A stretch of DNA of 64,000 nt from Fasciola hepatica (GCA_948099385.1 CANUEZ040000183.1:2170001-2234000), one strand, 5' to 3'. Positions 13,293-25,603 are shown, counted from the first letter of the stretch. Notes: a model not told the origin generated them from the sequence alone. A program made the numbers and translations.

Positions 13293-13598
13293 ATGAAGCC
13301 AAGAGCTGGCGGAACTGGGGTGGATCGGTATTTTACCAAAGAGAAACAACGTAGGACTGCGAAGGCTGTTGTGCTTGAATTTCATTGCACGGACTTCACA
13401 CATTACTTTGAAGTGAATAACTGCAACATTTATAAGGTTATTCACAGAACGACTGCCGGAAGCGTAATATGTAGCACATCAATCGTAAAAGATGAGTTTA
13501 CTTACATTACTCTCAGAAACCAGTGGCGCGAAGCCTTGTCCTTAATCAGCGAGACGATCTACGTACCCATTCTTAATTCCCACAGAACAGGTGAATGA
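13293..13598 (+). CDS. Hypothetical 101-codon ORF in palindrome loop (second copy 7156-7461, minus)
   Basis: An ATG-initiated frame with mixed polar composition, Arg/Lys-rich near the start (KEKQRR) and with no signal peptide or membrane segment. The last codons overlap a plausible splice donor (ACAG|GTGAAT, just before the stop), so it might be an exon and not a complete gene. The two arm copies are identical in translation, but the arms are almost identical everywhere, so that says nothing about selection. A 101-codon frame is within chance expectation for a window this size. No family recognised. Confidence 0.2.
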   Translation: MKPRAGGTGVDRYFTKEKQRRTAKAVVLEFHCTDFTHYFEVNNCNIYKVIHRTTAGSVICSTSIVKDEFTYITLRNQWREALSLISETIYVPILNSHRTGE

Positions 13599-14702
13599 AA
13601 CAATGTGAAATGCTGCTAGTATCAGCTGCAGTGAAAAAACTATCGAACTCCTAATAAAAGACATATTGAATTTGCTAGATTATTCAAATCAAAACACTTT
13701 CCATTTTGATGACTGATTTATTTCGCATTTGATTCTGATAAACGTTAATTGTTTTGCCATGGTTATTGATTTTTTGTAGGACTATAAAATCAGCAGTCTT
13801 ATTAGTGAACTTAAATTTAAGGAACCATTACCGGTGAGAAGTTCGTCAATCGTGACGAAAATGTACACCTTATTCGACAAATGAAGGTCAACTAAAAAGA
13901 AGTTTCAATGTCACAGGATAAACTTTCTTGTACACAGTTTTCAATATATTGTCACACGAAGATTCCCTTCCTCAATTATGACTTTGTCCCCTTTTAAACT
14001 GTTCGCATTTCAGTCACCCTACTCAAAATGTCCGTCCACCTAGACCTAACCTAGTTTGGTTTCACATAAACTCTGTTTCATTTCAAACAGGATATAAGCT
14101 GAAAGACTGGACGTATAAAAACAAACATTGAATGCTTCATTTGATTTATGTTGGCACATGGGATTTTGCTGTTTCGGAAAAAGATTGAATATCTTATCCA
14201 TTGTCATAAAATCTAATTAGTATAAAGGAACACGCTTGTGCACCTATAGGATTTTGTCGGACTTAACTCTATCCTGATCAAACAAGAGATAATACAGTTG
14301 AATACAACACTTGCCAACGGCCGTTCATATACCGCAAATTGAAAACTTCTTCGGCATGTAATCAAGCTTTTAAGCAGACAGTGGTTTTGGTGGGAAAACT
14401 GCAATATCGCCGCGAATAGCCGGATGCGAACGCCGTGTATATTCATCCCGCCATGGTGGTCCTACAGCCCTGTCATTGTGCGGCCCTCTCAGAATCAGAT
14501 GGATTTTTAATCGAATGAGAATTCAAGTTACCTCAAATTCTAACAACTATATGTATTGTAGGTCCAGAAGATTTCTATTTCACCACTGTCAAATTGGGAG
14601 CACGTTCGTACTTCGGGATGTTGACTTTCTAAACCCACTAATCCGTTGATGCTGGAGCTAGTTCTGCCTCTTGGAACAGGTAACAGAACTGCTTCTTCTT
14701 AA

Positions 14703-14894
14703 ATGTCTTCATTTAAAAATACTGTCAAGACATTTGCTCCCCATCAGCATCACCCTTACCGCTCTCCCATTGACTCAGCGCATAATGCTTACCCGATTGC
14801 TTCATCTATTTTTCGGAATGACCTCTACCGATTCGCATATAATCAAACTGAATACTTTTTGGAGGCAATGGATTCCGTTCTCTATTTCACCTAA
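14703..14894 (+). CDS. Hypothetical 63-codon ORF in palindrome loop (second copy 5860-6051, minus)
   Basis: Starts with ATG and overlaps another open frame (14671-14904). The translation is rich in aromatic residues and His/Asn. The left-arm copy differs by one substitution near 5884 (Pro to Leu in this frame). No signal peptide, motif or neighbour supports a function, and it is short enough to be chance. Confidence 0.12.
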   Translation: MSSFKNTVKTFAPHQHHPYRSPIDSAHNAYPIASSIFRNDLYRFAYNQTEYFLEAMDSVLYFT

Positions 14895-16240
14895 GAGTGC
14901 TTGAATTTTTCTGGGATATCATTTTGCCGTACCTGTCCAAAATAGCTCTCTGCTTCTTCATTCCTCTGGTTTTTCCAACCTTTTAGGATCATCGATAAAC
15001 AATTACTTCCCCAATAGAAATAGTAACAAATTTGAAATTGTATCCGGTTCCTTCATGGTCAGCCCTAGTGTTCTTCAGTGTACCGTTCGTTCTTCTAATT
15101 CGTTCACCAGGTGTGTTCGCAAGGTATCCACGGAAACGAAATACACGATGTCGATGACGTGATTTCTTTTTGTGAGACATCTGTCTTGTAACATATGAGG
15201 ATAGTTCACTGTCGAGTGTTTCTGTTTGTTGCACAAAATCACATTTGGATTGAAAATTTTTCCGATGTTTTGTACACTATTCCACAAACATCAAAAGTTA
15301 TTCTAGCAAATATCCATTTTGAACTAGGGAAAAGTAGTTGATAGATTGCTTACAATCGTCCAGTGACAATTGGAAATAGCTAGAAGAGAACCCTTAATTA
15401 TCTGGAGTCTTCCACGACCACGGTGTTGACCACCACTGGTCAACTGTGAAGTCAGTAAATGATGTGGGGGAGTAAGCTGAAAGGGATTTTCACAGCAATA
15501 AAACATACTCATTTGCTTATCTACAAACATCAGCGGTTGATCAGGCATTTTCGTTCTTAAGGCTGTGGGGAGAATAGGGCTAGAATTTCACTGAGTAAAT
15601 GTTGCATTTTTTTGTGTGGTTCAGTGATTAGCGAGTTTGCCAGTCCCTTATTCTACACGAATTCCCATTGTGCATATTTGTTGTGGATTGCCCTAAGAGT
15701 CATCGAGTTTATAACCAACTAGATTACTGGTCGAAGTGCACAGAAACATCAACAGTATGTGCATTCATAATCCCGAGATATCCCATCATGGCACTTGATG
15801 CAATCACTATCGTGTGCAAATGATTCACAAAGGATTGACCGATCAAACGGATGGTTGTTTTCATTTGTGATCACTTCAGCTGTGCATACTGCTCCAGGAG
15901 GAAAAACATTGTCGGCTGAAACATTTCTATGAAGTAGACTGGAGATAATCTCTGGTACAACAGCGAGGAGTGGTAATTTGAACCATAGTGACGTGAGTAC
16001 GTTCTCTCACAATACTTGGTTTACAACGACATTACTAATTACCGCATTACTGAAGTTTGGATGGAGCGGAACCTATGTAATATTACTGAGTCAGGCCCTG
16101 TAATATCTATCCCGATTACTTGGGCTGTCATTCGAGCAGAAACTTGGTCTCACTCGCTTTGTGCAAGATGTTGGCTGTACAGGGCTACGGGCAGCAGAAC
16201 TAATTCCAACTGACTAAAGTTGCTTATTGTATTTCCATGA

Positions 16241-17735
16241 TTCTCTTCTGCCATTGCGTATTCATCCTTTTACCCACTTCGGGAAGCCTCTGACATATTC
16301 GCTGTCGGTTCTTTTGTTTGTGACTCTCGGTTGATTGGTCGTTTGATTCGAAAATCACATTGTTCCCTTGAAGCATTCCCCACTACAATATTAGTAATCC
16401 AAAACATGTCTTTAAATTTCGATAAATTAGAATTCATTTTTATTTTTTGTTATTCTTCCATACCATTACCGAAGCAGTGATTCGCCCTAGTCGGATGAGG
16501 GCCCTTAAAACATAGTATCAACATAGCCGATGGTCAGGCATGCAATCGATCATTTGGAAATGAGTTTATCTATACCACCCCGAGAGAACGAACAGCATAG
16601 ATCTCCGGTGGTACTGGCACATACACTCTCAATATGAACACATTTTTTGGGAGTCCTCCTCGAACGTCTGATAATCAGTCACTCAAAATATCGAAATGTT
16701 TCTAAATTTGTCATCAGTGTTCGCGAGATTTCTTTTTCGACAAGGATTCTGATAATCGAATATATATTTGCATATAACTCGCACCTATTCGCGAGTAGTG
16801 TGTAAGATTTTTTAATATTTTGCTTGACTGATTGCTTTTCAGACTCCACCTATCACGCACAAAACTCAAGTCATCGGATCAACCGTGTACTCAGTAGCAC
16901 TAGACCTGAGTTCCGCTCTGTAGAGTTTACCATCATATCTTTTGTCACATCCATTAGCCGAACCCTTGCCTTTTCATCTCGAAGGCGTTTGTTATCACTG
17001 GACCACCTTTCTCCCATCCGGATTGATCCGAACAACCAAATTAACTTTGTTCAGAGGTTTTCTTCTATGGCAGCCAGCAATGTACGACAGCTTCGAAAGG
17101 AGACACGGTAATAATCTACTTTACCTACAAGCGAATACCTCCCACCAAATCAGATCTTCTCCACAGAATGGGCCAAGGTACCCATATTTAAACCCACTTC
17201 ATGTTTGATACTGGACTTCACATGCCAAGCGAGATAAATCGACAGTTTGCCATCATTTTGATCGCGAATGAGCTCGGTAATGCATTTGATGATTTATAGG
17301 ATAGTACATCTACTTTTTTCAATATCTTTGTAGTGCTGATCGTTGAATCCAATTAGTGATTCATCCTCTTCCCGCACCCTTTGAAATTCTGATATATTGT
17401 TTTTGAGATCCTTCGAATGATTGCCGACTTAAATCCAGAAGCTTTATTTCAACAGCGGCAGCATCAGGTATATGCAACATTTCGGCCACAAATTGTAATG
17501 TGCTAGGTGAGGAACAGCTTATTCGTCTAATGCGAAGACAATTCTCACTTAACGTTGCTCGAACAGTATTGCAAAAATTGAACTTTTGTGATGTAGACTG
17601 TTTCTCTAGTATAAAATTTTACATCTAATGGGTTATGAAAACTCGCATTGTATTCTATTTTCCACATGATGGTTCTATTCCACTGTACGATTCTGTAACG
17701 AAATCAACTTCGGTTACCATCTCAAATATCATTGG
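16241..17735 (-). repeat. 1.5-kb inner inverted-repeat unit, copy D
   Basis: Palindromic partner of copy A (sum 20755) and direct copy of B. It shares with A the stop-creating T in the short frame. Its SINE lies about 16765-17010 on the minus strand. It is followed outward by S' (17736-18036). Confidence 0.92.
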
Positions 17736-17843
17736 CTCTTGAGTCCAGAATTTGTAACATCAAATGAAACCTTTACTGGGGGGTAAATTTACCTCATTTC
17801 TCTCCAGAAACCGAAGAATGAGTACTCCGTTTACCGGAAGTGT

Positions 17844-18065
17844 TTGTTTTTGGCATTCAATTTACCATATTATGGATGCTTCCAGTCATTAAGTGACAAT
17901 TGTTTTGAGCTCAATCCCTTCCTGTTCACTGACAATCCTAGTTTTGTCTATCGCACTGGATTCACTGCTTTCCCGATTTACCTCTCTCAACCTATAGATG
18001 ATAAAAAATCTTTTAGCCGCTGCCTAAATCTCTGGTCCAATGACACGAAAATCGAACTTCCGTGA
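17844..18065 (+). CDS. Hypothetical 73-codon open frame covering S' (other copies 2690-2911 minus, 10213-10419 minus)
   Basis: The frame opens with a non-ATG codon, so if real it is an exon or fragment. It is rich in Phe, Leu, Ser and Asn with two Cys. Three copies exist because S exists three times. The central copy (10213-10419) loses the last residues where the palindrome junction replaces the downstream sequence. No family recognised. Confidence 0.15.
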   Translation: MFLAFNLPYYGCFQSLSDNCFELNPFLFTDNPSFVYRTGFTAFPIYLSQPIDDKKSFSRCLNLWSNDTKIELP

Positions 18066-19803
18066 ACGATAATCCCCGTCTTGGGCTTTAGTCAGACGCA
18101 CTAAAGCACATTTACTGGTGGACTTTCTCCGCTTCTTTTTCGGACCTACGTTTAGAGCAGTGGACACAGTGTTACTTGCACATGAAACAGAAAATCTCCC
18201 TCCCCGAAGTCTCTAAACTATTTTCGTTCGCCAAATTTGCATGTATTTGCCCACAACTATCCAGCCAGTTATTGTTCTTACTGTCTTTTTCTGAACACGA
18301 CTGCCGTTTATCACAATTGCTCTCGCGTTATACTTAACATTGTGTTATTATTTGCATTTAGTAGCAGTTCAAACTGCAAACTATCTACTGAATAACGCTG
18401 CCTCAAGCTACGGCACTTTGGTATTTGGTGACATTTTTCTGTTCATACACATTTTATTCCATCTTCACGATTTCTCATTGACCGACCGCATATTGGGACT
18501 ACGAAAGATTAAGTGAATAAATCCTGTGGGATAATTAGTTGTTCAGACCAGACGCATAGTTACCGATAGAAGCAAAATCAGTGCAAGATCCGTGTGAGAA
18601 TAGTAAATTATCTTTCAGATTGTCGACGAATTCGAGGTTCTTGGTGAATTCACCTGGGGGATGATGGCGGGTCGTTCTCAAATCCTAACCAACATTCCGA
18701 GGGCTGATGATTCTGTGAAGCTCTCTGGTTGTATATTCGATAATTATTGATATTGTCTTTAGAAGCGAGATTTCATTCACTCCTATGCAGAAGAAGAGAA
18801 AAGATTATAAGGGTGATATTGGTTAACATCAATCAATCTTGTCATAAAGTGGCCCATATTGGGAGAAAAACCCACTGTACCAGTTTATGATGCATTATGA
18901 AAGGAAAGTACCAATTCTGAAAATAAACGCTATGTAGTTTGACTTTTCACTCCATCTGCACATATGAATTGTTTTCAAGAGAAAAATTAAAATTGCAAAT
19001 CTGAAAAATGAAGAATATTCCTGGAGGGAAATGTGGTGAAAGCGAACATCTTCAGTGTCCACATTTCTCGTCTGGTTTACAGTTGACTATTTTGCTGAAT
19101 ATATTTACACTCAATCTTTGTCTCCCTGCAACAAAATGTATAAATGATGAATGGAAAATTGTGTTGAAAACGGCAACTTGCAGTAACGTGAACTTCGGCA
19201 AATTGAAATTACCACTGACAAAACTGTGTTTTTGAAAGCAAAACATTTTCAAAATGGTATAACTGTTTTCATTGGAGACAAGAAATTGCCTGCCATCAAG
19301 CCTTTTGGTTCTCAACAACCATGCTAACTTCCTTTACAATAAAAACTAAGGCCGACCAGGTGTGGTTTACAAAATGGGTTATGTGTGGGAAGAAGTCGGA
19401 TGATCGCAGTCTTACTTAAGGCCCTTAGACCATTTACTATGTCGAAAACATTTAATTGTGCTTTTCATGAGATTTCTTGAAATAAAAATAGTACTCAGTA
19501 TTGTCACCGGGTTCTAGTTTACACTTTTGTTTAGCATTTGATTTACAAAATCAGTGTTTATAGATAACCTTTTTACAATTATCAGTGTATTGAAGCGCTA
19601 ATCTGCAATGACCTCGACCCTTGTTGAGAGAGGTTGGGATGCGATTCGTTAGAGAACTTCGTGTTTTGTTCTCCAATGTTTGAAGTTCCGAGCAGGTCTC
19701 GTACTCTTGGATATTCCCGACTATTGTCTCCATCTTTAAGAAGAACTCTTGTAGTCACTACGCGAAACATAGAGAAGTGCGCCTTCTCCCAATACCGCTA
19801 AAG

Positions 19804-21170
19804 GTTCTTGCAGACTGTACCAAACGTGTGAAGAGCATATTCGCGAGAAGCACATTGGGTTTTTAGTGGTTGTCGATGTATCGATCAAATATTCTCTATC
19901 TAGCAAGTTCAGGAGCACCGTCACACTTTCCAAAGACCAACAGTCATCGTGTTCCTGGGCATTTGCGCGACTTTTGACTCCACCGATGAGACCGCATTAT
20001 GAAACTGTTTGTTAAGGAATGGTGTACCTGAGAAGCATAGTCCAGTCCTCAAAGAATTGTATCGTTTTATTCTAGGTCGGGTAGGGCTCACCCCAGTTTA
20101 ACCTTCTCCAATGGAATCCGACAAAAGTGGCCCCATGTCCACATTTATCTTCAAATTTGTCACGGAATGCCTTATCTGATCTTCCAAATGGTTCAGTTTA
20201 GCTCCTCCCAGGAATCAAAGAGACTGGTGGGAGGCTGTGCCTGCACTCACCCGTTTTAGCGATCAGCCTAAGTCAATCGACAACTTTAAGTACAATGGGA
20301 GCTCGATAACAGCTGGAGGCGAAGTTGGGAGAAAATTAGCGCACGAGAGCTGAAGCACAATTCGCAACTCTGCTACACATGTGGCGTCGTCGTGACATCC
20401 GGCTGTCTATCTCTCAACGGACAGGTGCACTTCGCCGTGGTTAGTAGCTTTTCACTTTATGGATGAGAGACCCGGCCACTTAGCACTAAGGGTGCTCGGC
20501 ATCTTTCCGTGCTCCACAACCGATTTCTTCGAAGTTATGTTTGCGTCAAATGGAAAAACCAAGTTAGTTTCGCGCATTAGGCACGGATAGTCGCCTTGTC
20601 AGCGAAATCTTCGCCCTAAACTATCTCTGGTGGCTTGGTTGTGTTTCACGAATGCCTGCTCATCCTCTATCTTTCCGTCCTCAATTTGCATGTGCTGGGG
20701 ATATCTGGATGAAGCGATGCAGTGGTCAGGCCATAACTTGACATGGAAGAACGAAGAATCTAGCGGCAGTATTGGCTCCGGTTGGTGCTTTCTGCCTCTC
20801 CGGTTGGGGCCCAGGGGAGGAGGATTGTCTTTGGTTAGAGACGTACAGTAATAATGCTGAAGATGGAGGTCAGTTTTGCAAATGCCACAAGGTCTCTCTG
20901 TTGAATTACCGAGTCCCCAAATCACAACAGATATAACTTGGATAACAAAATGTGAAAGGCTTCAAAACCAGTAAGGTGAATACAAAAGAAATTGCCACAT
21001 CGCTATTTACCTTAATACCAGCCATTTATTTATGCTCTATTCTATTCTCTCCTATTTTTGTGATTGTAATTGCTGCACTCGCACCAAGTCTGATTTCAAG
21101 CCAGTGTAATACATGTCTATGACATTACCAGTAATAAAGCTGACTTGAATCAACGGCTACTGATATCAGT
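19804..21170 (+). pseudogene. Decayed RTE-type LINE reverse transcriptase and 3' region, right-arm copy
   Basis: Several frames on the plus strand carry pieces of trematode RTE-like reverse transcriptase in the right order. These are a thumb-proximal block (about 19804), TFDSTDETAL (about 19965, family AFDSTD), NGVPEKHSPVLKEL (about 20025), FKYNGSSITAGGEVG (about 20283, family FKYLGSSISAGGEV), PLSTKGARHLSVLHNR (about 20480), VKWKNQVS (about 20545) and a C-terminal RLGPRGGG (about 20800, family GWGPRD). The catalytic YADD block is missing and multiple stops and frameshifts are present. An AATAAA at 21133-21138 may mark its 3' end. The palindrome's last visible pairing (20718) falls inside this element. 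RTE assignment is from motif memory, not a search. Confidence 0.78.
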
Positions 21171-22007
21171 GCCCGGTGGTTTGTTATTTTCAATCATCTA
21201 GTATTTATTTGACCTTCTGTTTATGTCTGCCAACCGTTCGAATTATTATTGTCTGTTTTCTCTTGCACTTTTATCTTGGAGTGCTTGTCTTGGTATTTCT
21301 TCTTCACACGTACTCAAACGTTTTTCTGTTCAGTTTGAACAGATAAATAACAAACAGACAAAGTAGTACCATATATGACATTAAAGCAATCTTTCTTTTC
21401 TCTGTATCAACAATTTGAAGGAATAGTATGCTCAACAAATGAAAATTTAAACAGTCTGAATTCAGTTTCCAGCAGATCTGAATTCAGAAGTCCATTGACT
21501 CTAGTGTGTGAAATTTACCAGATTTAATTGTGATCTTGATCAGCTAAGAACAAGGGGAAACTCATCTGAATGAACCCTGTAAAACGACAGGCAAAATTTT
21601 TCATCTCAGTTGAATTTTCCTGAGCCCGTATTACCAAGGGTTGGAATCAGATTTTTTCCAGGAACCCTTGGTAATTCAGAAAAATGAATTATCATCACAG
21701 CTCTCAGGCAAAACTAGCTCTATGATCATTTGAAACATTGGGTCCCCTTGATCCAGTTCATCAAAACAGATAAAAGACATAAATTGCGAGATGCAAGCAT
21801 TTCTTTTAATCTTCTCAGTCGCGTACGTAAAACATGCGATTTCGTGTCCAACTTGAGCACAGAGCAAAACATTGGAATAGATAGTGTCAAGCGAAACTCG
21901 GAAACCATTCGGTAAACCTGATTGTTTACCGCCACGGTAGGCACACATTGTGGGTCAACAGTTTCTGCGCACACAGTGGGGGCCTAAGTCTACTTATCAA
22001 CGCTGCC
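20861..22007. other. RTE 3' region and unrecognised intergenic DNA
   Basis: The first 300 bases read like the untranslated tail of the RTE element. Beyond about 21180 the sequence is AT-rich with no frame, splice arrangement or repeat I can support. Short overlapping frames at 21676-21974 are chance-level. Confidence 0.5.
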
Positions 22008-22628
22008 TCAGAAAGCTAGGAGCTTTGGGTTCCGGTTACATGAAATCACTCGGAACGCTTGACCCGGATCAATCCGATGACGAGAGGTCACAAGGTGTTT
22101 CGCGATCGATGAACCCGGGTTTCTAGTCCTCGTCTGTAGTCCGGGTGGAGGATGACTCATCCACTGCACTAACCACTTCGGTACATGCTCCCCCATTCTT
22201 TGACTGAGGCAACGATCCGTTCTGCCTATGTAGGTGTCACCGCAGCTGCAGGTGAACTGATAAATGATGTGAGAGGCATTCAGGTTCGCGACTCTGTTTG
22301 AATGTGCTTGGAGGTTTAGTCGTTTGGTGGTTTGCGAAATCTGCAATTCAGCCGCCGAGTAGGTGCGCTTTAGTGCACACTTTAGATTTTGGCTAATCCG
22401 ATTGAACAGATGATCCCCTTTAAATGGCAACACTAGAGTAACTCGTTTCTTCTCGACCGTGTCGACTTGTACGGTCTTAGGCCTTTCTCTTTTGTGGATC
22501 TCAATGAACTTTTCCGGGTATCCATTAACACAAAGAGTTTGGGATAAGAACTCTTCTTCCTTTTTCAGTTGGTCTACACTGCAGATTTTTCGCACTCTGT
22601 GGAACAGGGTTTTGTCGTAAAAAGAACC
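22008..22628 (-). pseudogene. Penelope-like element, C-terminal GIY-YIG endonuclease remnant
   Basis: A 207-codon open frame on the minus strand. The N-terminal part has the linker typical of Penelope-like elements (FHRVRKICSVDQL, then LCVNGYPEKFIE). A GIY-YIG nuclease follows: IIYQFTCSCGDTYIGRTDR supplies the paired Tyr residues and Gly, then LSQRMGEH supplies the conserved Arg region, then SSIAKHLVTSRH. The upstream reverse transcriptase domain is absent: a stop closes the frame at 22629-22631 and nothing beyond resembles RT, so the copy is 5'-truncated. The C-terminus also ends before the usual tail. It is probably dead, but this exon-length frame is too long to be chance. Confidence 0.85.
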
Positions 22629-25490
22629 TCAGTTGATCCTGTTGTCTATTTGAGAGGAAGATTTTGAACTTTGTCGATGCTTTCAGATTTCACCAGGTGC
22701 TTGATCCATTCTATTTGATAAAATATGCAAGTGATACAACGGGAATCCAGTATGTCTACTTTTTCTAAATTAAAACGAAATATCAAAAACTGGAAACATA
22801 ACTAGTTTCAGGAAACAGAGTGTGGTAAAACTACTCCAGACCTGTTATTCACGATTCAGTCGAATATTTTTTCTGAGGAACTGGGCTATTTTGCGTACCT
22901 TTATTCCCTTGGTTCTATTTCAAATGTTAAATGAGAGGTTGAAAGTTGTACTCAAATCAAATGTAGAAAATAATGCATCACAATACTGTTCGAGAAAATA
23001 ATAATTCAAGAAATACAGCACCTGTAGAACACTGTCGAAACAGCAGAGGGCTATATGACGCACCTTTTTCCTGGAAACTGCGCCACAAGTTGTCGCTGAG
23101 TCGTCACACGAGAAAAGATTTATTGTTACACCGTTAGATGATAAGGCTTGGTAACACAGGATAGCAACATTCAGATCAGTACCAAAGCAGCATAGTGGAT
23201 GCATATATCGAAACTGCTCAACAAATCAGTTACTCCAGATCATCGTCAAGCATTTCATTTGTCACTACGGGGAGGAAGGAGGACAAATCCACTTGGCAAT
23301 TCGTTATATCCGATGAGTTCATCTACGAAAAGTCTTATCATAATGTAAACTTTGATCGGTTAAGTGTACGGCATGAATCTTCGTAAAAGCTAACTACTCT
23401 GGCACATGCCATGAGGTAGGCAAATATCCTCCGTTCGAGTTGAGTAAACTGTTTATTACCAAATTGACAACGTCATGCTTGATGTGACAGCAAATCGTGG
23501 ACGTCAATTAACCTCAACCAATTGCTCAACATCGGTAGTCTCTTAAATATATTTTCGATGATTAGTTCAGAGATACAATCGGCATTATTCTCGTTTTTCA
23601 CTTCAAAATTGGGAAATCACAGTAGTCGTGAGCTTCTGATACGGCCTTTAGTGAATGAGACAATCAATCCCGTCAAATGCAAATCAGCGATAAGTTCTTC
23701 ATCCACTATCTGTAGTCCGTTTCTGGTTGAAATCCGGTAGAGTATTACACATAAATAATATAGTTCGGTGAACCATTAGAGGAGCGATTCAGTTGGGAAT
23801 TGGATGACAGGATTTCAGACTCACATTGCATACAAAAGAATTATCCCCTTCATGTTTATCCTGAACACAGCCTGTCTGGTAGCAGCTGCATACCATGTAT
23901 TCAACACTGGGCATATGAACATTCCCACCTGCCCACATTCAAACTTGTGATTGGACTCAGAAGCAAGTGTCTGCGTGTTAGAAACTAGCACATGTTCAAT
24001 GATGATCTTGAAATGTATCTGAACCTGTCTTGTGATAGTGATTTTCATGACTGTGGTTTCCGTTGCCGAATGTGTTCAACTGGCTGTTATGATTACACTA
24101 GTTATGTATTCACAAATTCACCTCTATCTTTTGGAATTACTCCAGAAGTAACAATCACAATTAGTCATTTTCGGATGACATTGGATCAATAAATGTTTAC
24201 CTGGGTCCGAAAAACTGCGCGTTTTGACTGAGGGGGGGGTTATAAAGTAAGAAATATATAGTCTTATACTCCAGGAATGATGGCCAAACATGGACAGACA
24301 AACAATTCTTCTTTAAAACTCAACCACGTGAAAGTTCAGATTTCTTCTGTTCAATCGTTGTTTCAACTAGCACTGAATGAGGATCATTATAGTTGGATCG
24401 ATATACCCATGGAACAAATGAACCATAGTGGTGAGTCATGCATGAATTTCATGATAAAGCACTGTAGTGGTGAGCGAGACGACGTAACAACGAAATAGAA
24501 CAAGGCTCTAATCGTTCAGTAGACAATGAAATACAACATTCTTCCTTGGAGTTTCCTGATATATTTTATTACCGCAACTGATTTTTGTAGTTGCTCACTG
24601 CGAATTTTGGTTTGGAATTCACGACTGTTTCATAGCGGGTGATAGTCAATTCGTATACAGGGTTCAACTTACACCAGTTTTGTCATTTGAATACTGCTGC
24701 CGCTGACAGGTTTGTTGGTAGGCAGCAATACACTGTCACACAGCTCGTTAGTTTGCCTCAGCTAGAAGAATATTGCTATTTGTATTATGTGCTTGCACAT
24801 GAATGGTGCGGGAGGGCTACACTCGATAGCATCACTGGTCCTAGGTGATATTATCCATTACCGGTAACTTGGATCGGAGACGTTCAGTGGAGAACAGCAT
24901 AGGGTCCAAATAAGTCAGGTGTAATACCGAGTACAGCAACAGTGGAAATTACTGTCTACCACCAAAAATTGATACTTCTACGGTAATTCAACCACATTCT
25001 CAGGGTCAGGTTGCCCATTATGGAAAGTAGTGCAGATGATCTTGAAGTCGATGGCGTATACCTCTTCTTCTGCAATCATGTGCAAACGTGTCAAAAAAAC
25101 ACGAACAGCCATGGTGAGACAACCTTCGAGTAGCCTCGAATTGTCTTAATGTCCCAATAATTTTGTTAACAACAAGATCATTGTCCCCAAATCAACCATT
25201 GCGGTTTGCTTGTTGGAATGTGTGGCTACGGTCGACTTGTATGTTTCGTTTGTTCAATTGAATTATCTTTGTTTCTCTTCGTAGCACTTTCAAATAGAAT
25301 CCGCTATTTATTCGCTCATGTTCGACATTGACCTACTTCGGAATTCACATGAGATTCAGAAGTTCAAGATTAAAATAGTTTTACGTTACCAAATAGATAT
25401 AAATCCGACAGACCATGAATATCAATAAATGTATGTCAGACTGTAGAAAATGAACATATTTTATTGGTTCTTTTCGCTCAATCAGTACCA
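22629..25490. other. Unrecognised intergenic DNA upstream of the secreted-protein gene
   Basis: Several short frames (for example 23195-23386 and 24277-24498) have no motif, splice signal or homology I can recognise and are chance-level. A G-run sits at about 24232. I see no repeat family here. Confidence 0.4.
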
Positions 25491-25496
25491 ATACAT

Positions 25497-25503
25497 TATA
25501 AAA
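25497..25503 (+). promoter_or_regulatory. TATA box of the secreted-protein gene
   Basis: TATAAAA lies 43 bases before the ATG at 25540. A start of transcription about 25-30 bases downstream would leave a 5' leader of only about 10-15 bases. The position relative to an ATG that opens a clean signal peptide makes it credible. Confidence 0.55.
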
Positions 25504-25539
25504 ACGTGACCGAGACAACTAGTCCTTGATTGTGTGAAA

Positions 25540-25603
25540 ATGATACTGAAAAATCTCTTTGTTCTGTTCTTCACCATCGTCTATTTCCATGATGTGAAAT
25601 GCC
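25540..25603 (+). CDS. Exon 1: signal peptide
   Basis: Encodes 21 residues beginning MILKN, with a hydrophobic core of Leu, Phe, Val, Ile and Tyr and a short polar end (HDVKC). This is the shape of a secretory signal peptide that ends close to the exon boundary. It closes with a C that becomes the first base of the next codon, followed by the donor GTAAGT at 25604. The start is chosen because it is the first ATG after the TATA box and gives the signal peptide directly. Confidence 0.75.

Larger units (their letters stand above)
12023..16240 (-). repeat. 4.2-kb loop between copies C and D (right arm)
   Basis: Reverse complement of 4515-8731. It carries the plus-strand copies of the short frames at 12114-12326, 13293-13598 and 14703-14894. 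No protein family is recognised and no promoter or poly(A) arrangement stands out. Confidence 0.9.
10528..20718 (-). repeat. Right arm of giant palindrome
   Basis: Reverse complement of 1-10226. The last verifiable paired base is 20718, which pairs with base 1, so the true outer boundary may lie further right. It carries in inverted order the outer RTE remnant, the S' segment, the two 1.5-kb units C and D, and the 4.2-kb loop. Confidence 0.96.

Noticed and set aside
1..20718. Palindrome as a composite DNA transposon
   Set aside because: No transposase-like frame and no short terminal inverted repeats with target duplications are visible in either loop or unit.
20599..20925. 108-codon minus ORF with Cys/His pairs
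   Set aside because: It is antisense to the decayed RTE C-terminal region, which reads sensibly on the plus strand.
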